A DNA stretch of 49,319 nt from Acinetobacter kookii. GTDB lineage: Bacteria; Pseudomonadota; Gammaproteobacteria; Pseudomonadales; Moraxellaceae. Shown here in pieces: positions 36,834 to 45,312 of this stretch (its first letter is position 1; each line of letters opens with the position of its first letter). A program made the translations under genes and the position numbers. Below the pieces are notes generated by a model. That model was not told where the DNA came from, did not search any database, and was given only the letters and a program-made list of their open reading frames with translations. The stretch is from the NCBI RefSeq assembly GCF_900096895.1, contig NZ_FMYO01000015.1, positions 1 to 49,319 of the forward strand, in the 5' to 3' direction.

Positions 36834-37844
36834 ATGAAAAAAACGATTTTTACATTGGCAACATTTGCTGCTGTCGGCTTAGCGAGCACAGCGCAAGCTG
36901 CTAAAGTCGATGTATGTGTATTCGATTTACTGGGTAAATCGGGTGAATCTTTTCAAATGGCTCAGGAATGGGCACTGGCTGCCAAAGGATGGGGCGCGGA
37001 GATTAATCTTATTCCACGTCAAGATGAAGCAGTTGCAGATAATGACTTTAAAGCCGGTAAATGTGACGGCGTGTTTATGACCGCGATGCGTGCTCGTCAA
37101 TACAACAAATTCGTAGGCTCTATTGATGCTCTCGGTGGTGCACCCAGTAATGCGATTGCTCAGCGTGCCATCACTTTTGCTTTGGATAAACGTAATGCGC
37201 CGAAAATGGTCAGTAATTTAGGCGGCAAAAAATATGAAGTGGCGGGTATTTCACCTTTAGGTTCGGCTTTTATTTTTGTACGTGATAAACAGATTGACTC
37301 GATTGAAAAAGCAGCAGGCAAAAAATTTGCCGTATTGGGTTATGACGATGCACAAAAAATTATGGTGCAGCGTGTAGGGGCGCAAGCGGTGATCTCTGAC
37401 GTATCTAACTTTGTCGCAAAATTCAATAATGGACAGGTAGATATGGTGGGTGCACCAGCCTATGCGTATAAGCCTTTAGAAATCTATAAAGGTTTAGGTT
37501 CCAATGGTGCAATGTTTAATTTCCCTGTACTCCAGGTGACCGCAGATTTTGTGATCCGTCCAGACCAATTTCCGGCAGGCTTTGGTCAAAAATCACGTGA
37601 TTGGTTTGTGAAAAACTTACCAAAAAGTTTTGCCCTGATTAATCGTCTGGAAGCCAATATTCCAGCCAAGTTTAAATTGAACCTGAATGCAGAAGATAAA
37701 ACCAAATACCAGAAATTATTGCGTGAAGGCCGTATGGATATGACCAAACGTGGTATTTATGATGCAGGCATGATGGGGATTTTGAAAAAGGCCCGCTGTT
37801 CTGTCGATAAAGCGAATTTCGAATGTTCACTTGGTGGTGAATGA
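36834..37844 (+). CDS. AdeT-family putative solute-binding protein (copy 2 of 3)
   Basis: A 336-aa paralogue closely similar to copy 1 along its length, with signal peptide MKKTIFTLATFAAVGLASTAQA, then KVDVCVFDLLGKSGESFQMAQEW and the same AGKCDGVFMTAMRARQYNKFVGSIDALGGAPSNAIAQR region. The four conserved cysteines are present. AAGGA lies 9 nt upstream, and a 235-bp AT-rich gap separates it from copy 1, so it may have its own promoter; its own terminator follows. No permease gene is adjacent. The ligand is unknown; reports tying AdeT proteins to aminoglycoside resistance do not settle a mechanism. Confidence 0.85.
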   Translation: MKKTIFTLATFAAVGLASTAQAAKVDVCVFDLLGKSGESFQMAQEWALAAKGWGAEINLIPRQDEAVADNDFKAGKCDGVFMTAMRARQYNKFVGSIDALGGAPSNAIAQRAITFALDKRNAPKMVSNLGGKKYEVAGISPLGSAFIFVRDKQIDSIEKAAGKKFAVLGYDDAQKIMVQRVGAQAVISDVSNFVAKFNNGQVDMVGAPAYAYKPLEIYKGLGSNGAMFNFPVLQVTADFVIRPDQFPAGFGQKSRDWFVKNLPKSFALINRLEANIPAKFKLNLNAEDKTKYQKLLREGRMDMTKRGIYDAGMMGILKKARCSVDKANFECSLGGE

Positions 37845-37864
37845 TATTGATTTATAAAAGGAAG

Positions 37865-37889
37865 GCCTAGATTAAATCTGGGCTTTTTT
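37865..37889 (+). terminator. Terminator after AdeT copy 2
   Basis: GCCTAGA / TCTGGGC stem with one wobble pair, TTAAA loop, then six Ts. Confidence 0.75.
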
Positions 37890-38081
37890 GTCGCTTGGAT
37901 TTTGTCATCTTTGCCATTGTGGTGAGTAAAAAAAGTCGTAATCTTTAAAAAACAGTAAAATTTTGATCAGCCTCAAAAAAAGGTCTTCAAGACCAACCGC
38001 TAATGGCTGATGAATAAAAAAAAGCAAAAAACCATTCAATCCAAGATTGAATAAAATAATGATACAAGGAAGAAAAAAATC

Positions 38082-39095
38082 ATGATGCCATGGTCTAAAA
38101 CACTGCTGCTTGGTCTGGGTTTATGTGCAGTTACCAGTATGACTCAAGCTAAACAAGTGATTTGCGTATTTGATTTAGTGGGTAAAAGTGGTGATGTTTT
38201 TGCCCTGATGAAAGATTATCAATTGGCAGCCAAAAATTGGGGTGCCGATATTGAATTGCGTGTAGGCCAGAACGAAGCGGTCATCGCTGAGGATTTTAAA
38301 GCTGGAAAGTGTGACGGGATTAGTGTGACCGGTATGCGCGGTCGTCAGTTTAACCATTTTACCGGTTCACTGGATGCCATTGGTGCGATTCCCGATTTAA
38401 AACTGGCGGTAAAAGTCATGCAGGGTTTAGCCAGTCCGACTTTTGCCAAACATATGGTGAATAGTAAATATGAAGTGGTCGGTGTAATTCCAGTCGGTGA
38501 TGCCTTTTTAATGGTCAACGACCGTAATATCAATACTGTAGCGAAAGCCGCAGGTAAAAAAATTGCCGTACTTGATTACGACGAAGCGCAAAAAATTATG
38601 GTTCAGCAAGTGGGTGCACAGGCAATTAGTGCAGATGTCACCAATTTTGGCGCTAAATTTAACAATGGCCAAGTCGATATTATTGGTGCACCTGCTGCCG
38701 TCTTTAAACCTTTAGAACTTTATAAAGGCTTAGGGAATAAGGGTGCAATTGTGAATTATCCTATTTTACAGGTGACTGGTAATGTGATTATTCGTCCAAA
38801 TAAATTTCCGGCAGGATATGGGCAAAAGTCACGTGAATGGGTCAAAAGCCAGTTACCTCGTGCCTTCGGGATTTTAGGCAAAATGAAAGCCGATATTCCG
38901 CAAAAATACTGGATGCAAATTCCTGAAGCAGATAAGGCAGGCTATCAAAAACTCATGCGCGAGTCGCGAGTGGATTTAACCAAACGCGGTGTTTATGATA
39001 AACGGATGATGAAGTTGCTCTGGCAATTCCGTTGTAAGCAAGATCCAAAGAATTTCGAATGTAGTCTGCCGGATGAAAACTACAAACAATCTTGA
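38082..39095 (+). CDS. AdeT-family putative solute-binding protein (copy 3 of 3)
   Basis: The most divergent paralogue (337 aa). A signal peptide ends at TQA, followed by KQVICVFDLVGKSGDVFALMKDYQLAAKNWGAD. The GKCDG segment, KFNNGQVDIIGAPAAVFKPLELYKGLG and the final RC...NFECSLPDE are kept, so all four cysteines persist. The segment after the first core differs (IPDLKLAVKVMQGLASPTFAKHM instead of APSNAIAQRAITFALDKRN), which suggests a different ligand. AAGGAAG precedes the ATG. A perfect 8-bp hairpin (38034-38052) lies in the leader. Confidence 0.85.
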   Translation: MMPWSKTLLLGLGLCAVTSMTQAKQVICVFDLVGKSGDVFALMKDYQLAAKNWGADIELRVGQNEAVIAEDFKAGKCDGISVTGMRGRQFNHFTGSLDAIGAIPDLKLAVKVMQGLASPTFAKHMVNSKYEVVGVIPVGDAFLMVNDRNINTVAKAAGKKIAVLDYDEAQKIMVQQVGAQAISADVTNFGAKFNNGQVDIIGAPAAVFKPLELYKGLGNKGAIVNYPILQVTGNVIIRPNKFPAGYGQKSREWVKSQLPRAFGILGKMKADIPQKYWMQIPEADKAGYQKLMRESRVDLTKRGVYDKRMMKLLWQFRCKQDPKNFECSLPDENYKQS

Positions 39096-39133
39096 GAAAA
39101 ATAGTCTGATTTAACTTTAAATCTGTAAATACT

Positions 39134-39180
39134 GACCATATATTGGGTATGCTATACTTGATATATGGTCTTTTATATTT
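39134..39180. promoter_or_regulatory. 37-bp dyad upstream of erpA (operator or terminator)
   Basis: GACCATATAT (39134-39143) and ATATATGGTC (39161-39170) are perfect inverted arms; inside them GTAT/ATAC continues the symmetry. The centre holds TATACT (39153-39158), a possible -10 for erpA. Read as RNA, the same hairpin is followed by TTTTATATTT and could terminate the AdeT copy 3 transcript. The sequence allows both roles. Confidence 0.45.
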
Positions 39181-39212
39181 CAAGACACCTGAATTGAACA
39201 GAGGAATCCCAC

Positions 39213-39548
39213 ATGAATGCCCAAGCTCTGGTGCTGACCGACAATGCTGCGAATAAAGTACGCCAATTGCGTGATAGCGAAGGCAACCAAGAATTAATGT
39301 TACGCGTTTATGTTACAGGTGGCGGTTGTTCCGGTTTCTCTTATGGCTTTAACTTTGCTGAAAGCATGAATGAAGATGATGCTGAATTTGTCAATGGCGA
39401 TGTGAAAATGCTGGTCGATTCACTGAGCTATCAATATCTTGTCGGTTCGGAAGTTGATTATGTAGAAGGTCTGGAAGGTTCACGTTTTATCGTGAACAAC
39501 CCCAATGCAACAACAACCTGTGGTTGTGGTTCATCTTTCTCAATTTAA
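39213..39548 (+). CDS. erpA: Iron-sulfur cluster insertion protein ErpA
   Basis: A-type carrier that delivers Fe-S clusters to apoproteins. The 111-aa protein has the three ligand cysteines in their conserved places: Cys39 ([12 protein letters not shown]) and Cys103/Cys105 ([12 protein letters not shown]). The N-terminal extension and [15 protein letters not shown] ending fit ErpA rather than SufA or IscA, though the three are close. GAGGAA lies 7 nt upstream. It stands alone with a terminator behind it, away from isc genes. Confidence 0.94.
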   Translation: MNAQALVLTDNAANKVRQLRDSEGNQELMLRVYVTGGGCSGFSYGFNFAESMNEDDAEFVNGDVKMLVDSLSYQYLVGSEVDYVEGLEGSRFIVNNPNATTTCGCGSSFSI

Positions 39549-39565
39549 GCGAATAATCAAATATA

Positions 39566-39594
39566 AAAAGCCCTCCAAACATGAGGGCTTTTTT
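39566..39594 (+). terminator. Terminator after erpA
   Basis: Perfect AAAAGCCCTC / GAGGGCTTTT stem, 7-base loop and T run; may also serve the converging gene. Confidence 0.9.
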
Positions 39595-39640
39595 ATTGCA
39601 GTTCAGCTTGCTAAATTGCAGTTTCAAGCTATTTAAATGA

Positions 39641-40006
39641 TTAAGCTTGTAGTTTAGCTGCTTCTAAAATATCAAAAATAACGGTAGTTACATCTTGGCT
39701 TAAATCGCGATTGTTAAAAATTTCATAAGCGCTAATGGTGATATCGGTATCGCTTGGCAATAAGCGCTGTTCTTCTTCAATCAAATCTTGAATAGGCAAC
39801 AGGGTCTGTTTGACTTGTAAATGTAGAATATCTTTATATTCAATATTTTCATCTTCAAGTTCAATCTGTTGCTCATTGAAATAAGGCAAAAGAATAGAAT
39901 GGAGATAAGGCTGAATCTCAATAATATCAAAAATTTCAATATCGCGAGTCTGCTCAATCGTACTGATGTGATCATTTACTTCAATAAGTATATGGTAGTA
40001 ACTCAC
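39641..40006 (-). CDS. Hypothetical acidic protein, about 121 aa
   Basis: Not recognised. A soluble, acidic, Ile/Glu/Asp-rich protein (HILIEVNDHISTIEQTRDIEIFDI ... QDLIEEEQRLLPSDTDITISAYEIF) with no signal, cysteine or membrane segment. The strand-rich start and helical end suggest a compact alpha/beta fold. Several starts are possible: GGAG at 40014-40017 is properly spaced only for the GTG at 40006 (giving MSYYHILIEV), while an ATG at 40012 and a GTG at 40018 would be too close to it. It is monocistronic and converges on erpA. Confidence 0.6.
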   Translation of the reverse strand: MSYYHILIEVNDHISTIEQTRDIEIFDIIEIQPYLHSILLPYFNEQQIELEDENIEYKDILHLQVKQTLLPIQDLIEEEQRLLPSDTDITISAYEIFNNRDLSQDVTTVIFDILEAAKLQA

Positions 40007-40137
40007 ATGCATCTCCACAGGTTTCTGTTGTCATTTCTTGTTATTACCATAACATGAAATTTGCCTGATTGCCGATATCTTACTATTCATAGATTTATAA
40101 AAAGTAAGGTTTTTTTGCATTGTATCTCAAGTTGGGC

Positions 40138-41049
40138 CTAACGCGCCTGTAACAAGGCAATATCAGCAGCGGACAAGCGGAAATTTTGCATGTTTTGATC
40201 TTTCATGAGCGGATACATCAGCGCTTGTGGGTCCTGATTATGTTTCAAGCCTAATGCATGGCCAAATTCATGTGCCAGCGTCAAGCGTAAATCTTCAACG
40301 GATTCAAATTCGTAGATATTAATTTGCTTGCCATTAAACGAACCTTTATCAAATAATCGCGGCTGAAAGCGCTGATTAAAGCTTTTTACAGAACTATCAA
40401 TCTGTTGATTAAGCTGATTCAGGTCATCGACCTGCAGATTGAGTTGCTGGATTTTCTGATTATAAATATTGATTTCCTGCTGCAGTACAAAAATTTGCTG
40501 TTGTAATTGATTTTGCTGCTGCATGAGCTGGTCACGTTCTGAAGGCGGGATTCCGCCATGCTGATTAATGACGGCTATCTGCTGATTGTATTGTTGTAAC
40601 TGCAGACCTAATTGGTGTTTTCTCGCTTCGAGCATGGCATTGGTACGATCTAGCTCATCTTTGAATTGCTTCAGTTGCTGGTTTTTATTGACCCACACTT
40701 GCTGGTTGTGTTGAATCTGTCCGATTTGCTGGCGACGTTGCATCGATTCATCTTGGCGTTGGTCATAAATTAAATGGATGGTGAGCTGGGCATCGGGATC
40801 ATAAACAAAATAGTCTTGGCCTGTACCTGCTTTCCAGATGTCAATGGCTTGCTGGCTGATCTGTTTCAGTTCATTTTCACTCAGGCCAAAACGCGGATCA
40901 ACTTCAGCAATGCGGTAACGTAACCGGGTATCGAAAGGATGCTGTATACGATCCAGCAGCTTGTTGTTGCGAATTTGGGGATGATTTCGGGTTTGATAGG
41001 TCATGCCTAAAAGAAAGATGACCAAAAGGCTGAGTAGCACTAAGCGCAT
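40138..41049 (-). CDS. Matrixin-type zinc metalloprotease with internal coiled coil
   Basis: A 303-aa exported or membrane-anchored protein: one N-terminal hydrophobic segment (MRLVLLSLLVIFLLGMTYQ), a matrixin-like front half (IAEVDPRFGLSENELKQISQQAIDIWKAGTGQDYF), a 100-residue Gln/Asn/Leu-rich coiled coil (about 110-215), and a C-terminal catalytic segment with zinc motif HEFGHALGLKH (260-270, Glu261) and Met-turn ALMYP (Met278). The coiled coil interrupts the protease fold between the N-terminal part and the active site, which is unusual. It probably works in the periplasm; the target is unknown. Confidence 0.85.
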   Translation of the reverse strand: MRLVLLSLLVIFLLGMTYQTRNHPQIRNNKLLDRIQHPFDTRLRYRIAEVDPRFGLSENELKQISQQAIDIWKAGTGQDYFVYDPDAQLTIHLIYDQRQDESMQRRQQIGQIQHNQQVWVNKNQQLKQFKDELDRTNAMLEARKHQLGLQLQQYNQQIAVINQHGGIPPSERDQLMQQQNQLQQQIFVLQQEINIYNQKIQQLNLQVDDLNQLNQQIDSSVKSFNQRFQPRLFDKGSFNGKQINIYEFESVEDLRLTLAHEFGHALGLKHNQDPQALMYPLMKDQNMQNFRLSAADIALLQAR

Positions 41050-41106
41050 AAAAGCTTAAAAACATTATTTTTTATACTGTATAACAATTAAGCAAAAATA
41101 AAAATC

Positions 41107-41188
41107 AAAAAACCGCGCTTTTGTGCGGTCTTTTTTAAATTCGATACATTATTTTTTGTCATGCTTAAGTTCAGGAAATTTAGCATCC
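41107..41188 (-). pseudogene. Degenerate duplicate of the dnaK 3' end plus terminator
   Basis: About 80 bases here repeat 41703-41787, the end of dnaK and its terminator. Read on the minus strand they encode DAKFPELKHDKK then stop, against [12 protein letters not shown] in dnaK, and are followed by the same ACCGC(G)C-TTTT-hairpin and T tract. The copy has diverged by many substitutions and a 4-base gap. Together the two copies bracket the 144-aa membrane-protein gene. The terminator half (41107-41136) probably still works for that gene. Confidence 0.75.
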
Positions 41189-41194
41189 TAAGCT

Positions 41195-41629
41195 TTATTT
41201 TTTAAACTGATCAATTTGTTTAGGCAAATTAGAATGATAGATGAAGATTAGACCTACAAAATTAAATAAAAAAATAATAAGTTCAATTAAATATTTAACA
41301 TGGTAAGAATTCACATTTCGATGATTGAAAGCATAGAAGCTCACTTCATATTTATACACCTGGAAAATAATATAGCTGATTAATCCCAAGCCCAATAAGA
41401 TAAAGCCTTTTCCATAAGGGTAGCGCTGAGGTACCGATAATATCAGCAACACTATTGCTGATATTAGGAAACCAAGAGCAAAGGCCGCCTCTATACCTAA
41501 AGCTTGCAAATAATTAAATGGAGAAAGAAAAACACTCGAGGGTAATACGATAAACAGATTGCCCATCGGGTAGAGCATCATGATTGCAAAGCCAGAAGCA
41601 ATCAGTAGAAGCTTGATAAAATTATGCAT
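41195..41629 (-). CDS. Hypothetical four-helix membrane protein, 144 aa
   Basis: Not recognised. Four hydrophobic helices (about 5-33, 42-66, 72-91, 108-131) and a lysine-rich C terminus mark an inner-membrane protein. It lies exactly between the intact dnaK 3' end and the decayed copy of it, so it probably arrived by insertion behind dnaK. Its codons are very AT-rich compared with dnaK. The Shine-Dalgarno is poor in an AT-rich leader. Function unknown. Confidence 0.6.
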   Translation of the reverse strand: MHNFIKLLLIASGFAIMMLYPMGNLFIVLPSSVFLSPFNYLQALGIEAAFALGFLISAIVLLILSVPQRYPYGKGFILLGLGLISYIIFQVYKYEVSFYAFNHRNVNSYHVKYLIELIIFLFNFVGLIFIYHSNLPKQIDQFKK

Positions 41630-41700
41630 ATTTTTATTTTTTAAGTAATTTATATAATTATATGTTAGTCAAAATCCATCCTGTTGCCTATAAGATAACC

Positions 41701-41732
41701 AAAAAAAACCGCGCTTTTGCGCGGTCTTTTTT
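41701..41732 (-). terminator. Terminator after dnaK
   Basis: Perfect ACCGCGC / GCGCGGT stem with an AAAA loop on the minus strand followed by eight Ts. Confidence 0.9.
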
Positions 41733-41748
41733 CTGTTAATTCGACAAA

Positions 41749-43692
41749 TTATTTTTTGTCATCTTTAACTTCAGTGAACTCAGCATCTACAACGCCGTCA
41801 TCCGCTTTTTGTTGTTGACCCGCATCACCTTGGAATGCATTTGGGTCAAAACCTTGCGCGCCGCCTTGAGCACCTTGCGCAGCTTCATAAGCGCGTTGAG
41901 TGATCGGCATGATGATGTTTTGCAGTGCTTCAGTTTTTGCTTTGATCGCTTCAACGTCATTTTCTTTGGTTGCAGCTTCAAGTTCAGAAACCGCAGTTTC
42001 AACCGCAGTTTTTTCGTCAGCAGTCACTTGTTCACCCAAATCTTTTACTGCTTTTTGCGCGCTAGAAACCAAAGCATCAGCTTCGTTACGTGCTTTTGCA
42101 AGTTCTTCGAACTTACGGTCTTCTTCAGCATTTGCTTCAGCATCTTTGATCATCGCTTCAATTTCAGCATCGCTCAAACCAGAGTTTGCTTTAATTTGAA
42201 TTGATTGCTCTTTACCCGTGCTCTTGTCTTTTGCAGACACTTTCAAGATACCGTCAGCATTGATGTCGAACGATACTTCAATTTGTGGCACACCACGTGG
42301 AGCAGGTGGGATATCGCCTAACTGGAAGTTACCCAACAATTTGTTTTGTTGAGCCATCTTACGTTCACCTTGGTAAACCGAAATGTCTACAGCTGGCTGG
42401 TTGTCTGCAGCAGTTGAGAACACTTGAGATTTCTTCGCAGGAATCGTGGTGTTTTTCTCGATGATTGCTGTTAACACGCCGCCCATCGTCTCAATACCAA
42501 GAGTCAATGGAGTTACATCAAGAAGCAATACGTCAGTTTTGTCACCAGACAATACCGCACCTTGAATTGCAGCACCAATTGCAACCGCTTCGTCCGGGTT
42601 CACGTCTTTACGTGGCTCACGACCAAAGAATTCTTGTACTTTTTGTTGTACAAGTGGCATACGCGACTGACCACCCACCAGAATCACGTCAGAGATGTCG
42701 GAAGTTGAAAGACCGGCATCTTTAAGCGCAATACGGCAAGGTTCAATAGTACGTTCAACCAGGTCAGCCACCAAACCTTCAAGTTTTGCACGCGTTACGT
42801 TGATCACCAAGTGTTTAGGACCAGTCGCATCTGCAGTGATGTATGGAAGGTTGATTTCAGTTGCATTAGAAGAAGAAAGCTCGATTTTTGCTTTTTCAGC
42901 CGCTTCTTTCAAACGCTGTAATGCCAGTGGATCCTGTTTCAGGTTCACGCTTTGTTCTTTCTTGAATTCTTCAACCAGGAATTCAATTAACGCGTTATCG
43001 AAGTCTTCACCACCCAAGAAAGTATCACCGTTTGTAGACAATACTTCGATTTGCTGGTCGCCGTCCAGGTCCGCAATTTCAATGATTGATACGTCGAAAG
43101 TACCACCACCCAAGTCGTAAACTGCAACTTTACGGTCGCCTTCTTTCTTGTCCATACCGAACGCAAGAGCCGCAGCAGTTGGTTCGTTGATGATACGTTT
43201 CACATCAAGACCGGCAATTTTACCCGCATCTTTAGTTGCTTGACGTTGTGCATCGTTGAAGTATGCAGGAACGGTAATTACCGCTTCAGTGACTGTTTCA
43301 CCCAAATAATCTTCTGCAGTTTTTTTCATCTTTTTCAAGATTTCAGCAGAGATCTGTTGTGGTGCAAGTTTCTTGTCGTTGACATCAACCCAAGCATCGC
43401 CATTGTCTGCCTGAATGATTTTGTAAGGTACCAGACCGATATCTTTTTGTACCGCTTGGTCTTGGTACTTACGGCCGATCAAACGCTTGATTGCGAATAA
43501 TGTATTTTTAGGGTTTGTGACTGCCTGACGTTTAGCAGACTGACCAACCAGAATTTCGCCATCTTTATAGGCAATAATAGATGGAGTGGTACGAGCGCCT
43601 TCAGCGTTGTCGATAACTTTAACTTTGTCGCCTTCAAGTACGGCAACACAAGAGTTTGTTGTACCTAAGTCAATACCAATGATTTTAGCCAT
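41749..43692 (-). CDS. dnaK: Molecular chaperone DnaK (Hsp70)
   Basis: ATP-dependent chaperone, 647 aa. The start [21 protein letters not shown], the ATPase segments [13 protein letters not shown] and [14 protein letters not shown], the substrate-binding domain (about 390-505) and the C-terminal lid ending in a Gly/Gln-rich tail with [14 protein letters not shown] are all canonical. It follows grpE by 123 bp and has its own sigma-32-like promoter in that gap. dnaJ is not in the adjacent positions. Its 3' end has been duplicated just downstream. Confidence 0.98.
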   Translation of the reverse strand: MAKIIGIDLGTTNSCVAVLEGDKVKVIDNAEGARTTPSIIAYKDGEILVGQSAKRQAVTNPKNTLFAIKRLIGRKYQDQAVQKDIGLVPYKIIQADNGDAWVDVNDKKLAPQQISAEILKKMKKTAEDYLGETVTEAVITVPAYFNDAQRQATKDAGKIAGLDVKRIINEPTAAALAFGMDKKEGDRKVAVYDLGGGTFDVSIIEIADLDGDQQIEVLSTNGDTFLGGEDFDNALIEFLVEEFKKEQSVNLKQDPLALQRLKEAAEKAKIELSSSNATEINLPYITADATGPKHLVINVTRAKLEGLVADLVERTIEPCRIALKDAGLSTSDISDVILVGGQSRMPLVQQKVQEFFGREPRKDVNPDEAVAIGAAIQGAVLSGDKTDVLLLDVTPLTLGIETMGGVLTAIIEKNTTIPAKKSQVFSTAADNQPAVDISVYQGERKMAQQNKLLGNFQLGDIPPAPRGVPQIEVSFDINADGILKVSAKDKSTGKEQSIQIKANSGLSDAEIEAMIKDAEANAEEDRKFEELAKARNEADALVSSAQKAVKDLGEQVTADEKTAVETAVSELEAATKENDVEAIKAKTEALQNIIMPITQRAYEAAQGAQGGAQGFDPNAFQGDAGQQQKADDGVVDAEFTEVKDDKK

Positions 43693-43742
43693 TTGGATGC
43701 TTCCTCAAAATTATTTTTTGCAATGTTTTTGCTTGTTATCCG

Positions 43743-43770
43743 ATATGAGAGCCATTCAAAATTTTTCAAG
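43743..43770 (-). promoter_or_regulatory. Sigma-32-like heat-shock promoter for dnaK
   Basis: On the minus strand CTTGAA (43765-43770), a 14-bp spacer, and TCTCATAT (43743-43750), against the consensus CTTGAA-13/17-CCCCATNT. Confidence 0.6.
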
Positions 43771-43815
43771 TTGTTTGCATGAAAAAAAGTAGAAAAACTC
43801 TCGAATTTCTTTACC

Positions 43816-44364
43816 TTATTGACCCACGAGGACCATTGCTGGACGCAATAAACGGCCTGAAAGGGCATAACCTTTTTGTAATACAGTACCGATTTCACCT
43901 GCTTTGACATCAGGTGCAATACCGACTGCCTGATGTAAATCCGCATTGAAACCGTTATTCATGTTGACTTCTACAACATTAAATTTTTCCAGCGTACTGA
44001 GTAACGATTTATGGGTCAGTTGTACGCCTTCAAGTAATGGCGATTCAATATCACCAGCCGCCTGAATGGCACGTTCTAAATTGTCGACAGTTTCCAGCAA
44101 CTCTTTAGCAAACTTCTCAATCACCGTTTCTTTATGCTTTTCAGCATCACGTTGAATACGTTCTACACTTTTTTGTGCTTCATAGACCGCATTGGCTGTA
44201 CGTGCTTTTTCAAGTTTTAAACTTTCTTCCAACTGGGTAATTTGGGCTTGTAAATCTTCAACTGAAACTGCGGCTTGTTCTGTTTCAGCTTGAGATTCTG
44301 CTGTTTTTTGCTCAGCTTGCTCTTGCCCTAGATCTTGAGCGTCTTGATTTTGCTCAGTTGCCAT
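43816..44364 (-). CDS. grpE: Nucleotide exchange factor GrpE
   Basis: DnaK co-chaperone that speeds ADP release. The 182-aa protein has a disordered acidic Gln/Glu/Ala-rich head ([16 protein letters not shown]), a long coiled coil (about 33-95), the four-helix region [22 protein letters not shown], and the C-terminal beta domain with [10 protein letters not shown] and [17 protein letters not shown]. The frame is open for 49 more codons, but CGGAG sits 8 nt before this ATG and the longer reading would cross the promoter region. First gene of the grpE-dnaK unit. Confidence 0.95.
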   Translation of the reverse strand: MATEQNQDAQDLGQEQAEQKTAESQAETEQAAVSVEDLQAQITQLEESLKLEKARTANAVYEAQKSVERIQRDAEKHKETVIEKFAKELLETVDNLERAIQAAGDIESPLLEGVQLTHKSLLSTLEKFNVVEVNMNNGFNADLHQAVGIAPDVKAGEIGTVLQKGYALSGRLLRPAMVLVGQ

Positions 44365-44471
44365 AGATTTACTCCGTTTGAATGGGTTTTTAAACATGTC
44401 AGTCCTTTTGGCCTCAGTGCTAACCGCGTTAATCCTGAACTGCCATGAGTGATAATTCATGATTACTACAG

Positions 44472-44499
44472 AGTTCGGGGCAGACGCTAAAAATTCAAG
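44472..44499 (-). promoter_or_regulatory. Sigma-32-like heat-shock promoter for grpE
   Basis: On the minus strand CTTGAA (44494-44499), 13-bp spacer, CCCCGAAC (44473-44480). It lies about 110 bp upstream of the chosen ATG, which supports the shorter GrpE start. Confidence 0.6.
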
Positions 44500-44837
44500 C
44501 GAGACAAGCAATTAAATCTGTTTAATTTGATTAAAATTATTAAAAAGCATTATTTTTTCTAAAATAAAATGTCAGATGATGTGATGATTGCGGGTAAATA
44601 TCAGGATTTAGACCCGGTTAAGCAGAGCATAGGTGGAACCCTGGTGACTAGCGTATCCTGATCTAAGTAAGCCTATTATTTATAGTGGAGTGAACGGCAG
44701 AAATAGCAGTTGCAATAGTCTGAACCGAATTAAGCTATTGATAATAATATGTATGGGAAAGTTCATAGCATGCAAGCAATGAACTTCTTGATGTTTATTT
44801 AGACTTAAAAACGATCAATATGCTATAAATTATATAT

Positions 44838-44866
44838 TTCACAAAATTGCTAGGTACGCTTATTAT
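44838..44866 (+). promoter_or_regulatory. Predicted promoter for the sRNA candidate
   Basis: TTCACA (44838-44843), 17-bp spacer, TATTAT (44861-44866). Confidence 0.4.
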
Positions 44867-44872
44867 TTAACC

Positions 44873-44956
44873 CAGATTCTATCGCTGTAGTTTCTTCTTG
44901 GTATTTAGAAATGTGTTTTCTAGGCTTATCCAATCTCCGGATAAGCTTTTTTTTTT
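44873..44956 (+). ncRNA. Candidate small RNA, about 84 nt
   Basis: A plausible promoter is followed, about 60 nt downstream, by an exceptionally strong intrinsic terminator with no gene upstream of it: stem GCTTATCC / GGATAAGC (44924-44946) and ten Ts. Inside is a smaller hairpin TAGAAA/TTTCTA. No open reading frame fits. Two hairpins and a long U tail resemble Hfq-dependent small RNAs. The next + strand gene starts about 360 bp later, so this is not a simple 5' leader. Confidence 0.45.
44924..44956 (+). terminator. Orphan intrinsic terminator
   Basis: Perfect 8-bp stem GCTTATCC/GGATAAGC, 7-base loop, T10. No + strand coding gene precedes it within the gap. Confidence 0.85.
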
Positions 44957-45312
44957 GCCTGAAATTTTCCGAATACAGAAAAGAAGAGAATTTATGTATT
45001 TATTTAGCAAAATTTTATCAGGATTTTGATAGATCTTTACAATTTAAATGCTCATCTAAAGGATGGGGAAATGCGTCATATTTCTGAGTTTTAAATTGGA
45101 TTAATAATATTAAATACAAAATGTTAATGGTCAAATTTGCGCTGAAACAAGCAAGTCAATTGAGAATTTTAATATTATAAAAACAAGTGAATAATTACAT
45201 GATTTCGCAAAACTACAACTCAACAGGTGGGCAGTTACAATAAAAATTTTGAATGATAGGCAGCGCAAAGTTGGACTTTGCTTCATAAACTTAACCAACA
45301 AGGAAAATATGG

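Larger units (their letters stand above)
44512..45312. other. 800-bp intergenic region holding one sRNA candidate
   Basis: No full gene is evident. A 30-codon frame at 44569-44661 (MSDDVMIAGKYQDLDPVKQS) has decent codon use but no partner or domain and may be a remnant. An 8-bp dyad AAGTTCAT/ATGAACTT lies at 44759-44786. The clearest signal is the promoter-terminator pair at 44838-44956, listed separately. The last 100 bases are the leader of the lipoprotein gene, with hairpin GCAAAGT/ACTTTGC. Confidence 0.5.

Noticed and set aside
44569..44661. 30-codon frame MSDDVMIAGKYQDLDPVKQS
   Set aside because: Too short and without family match or clear ribosome binding site to call as a gene; noted as a possible remnant.
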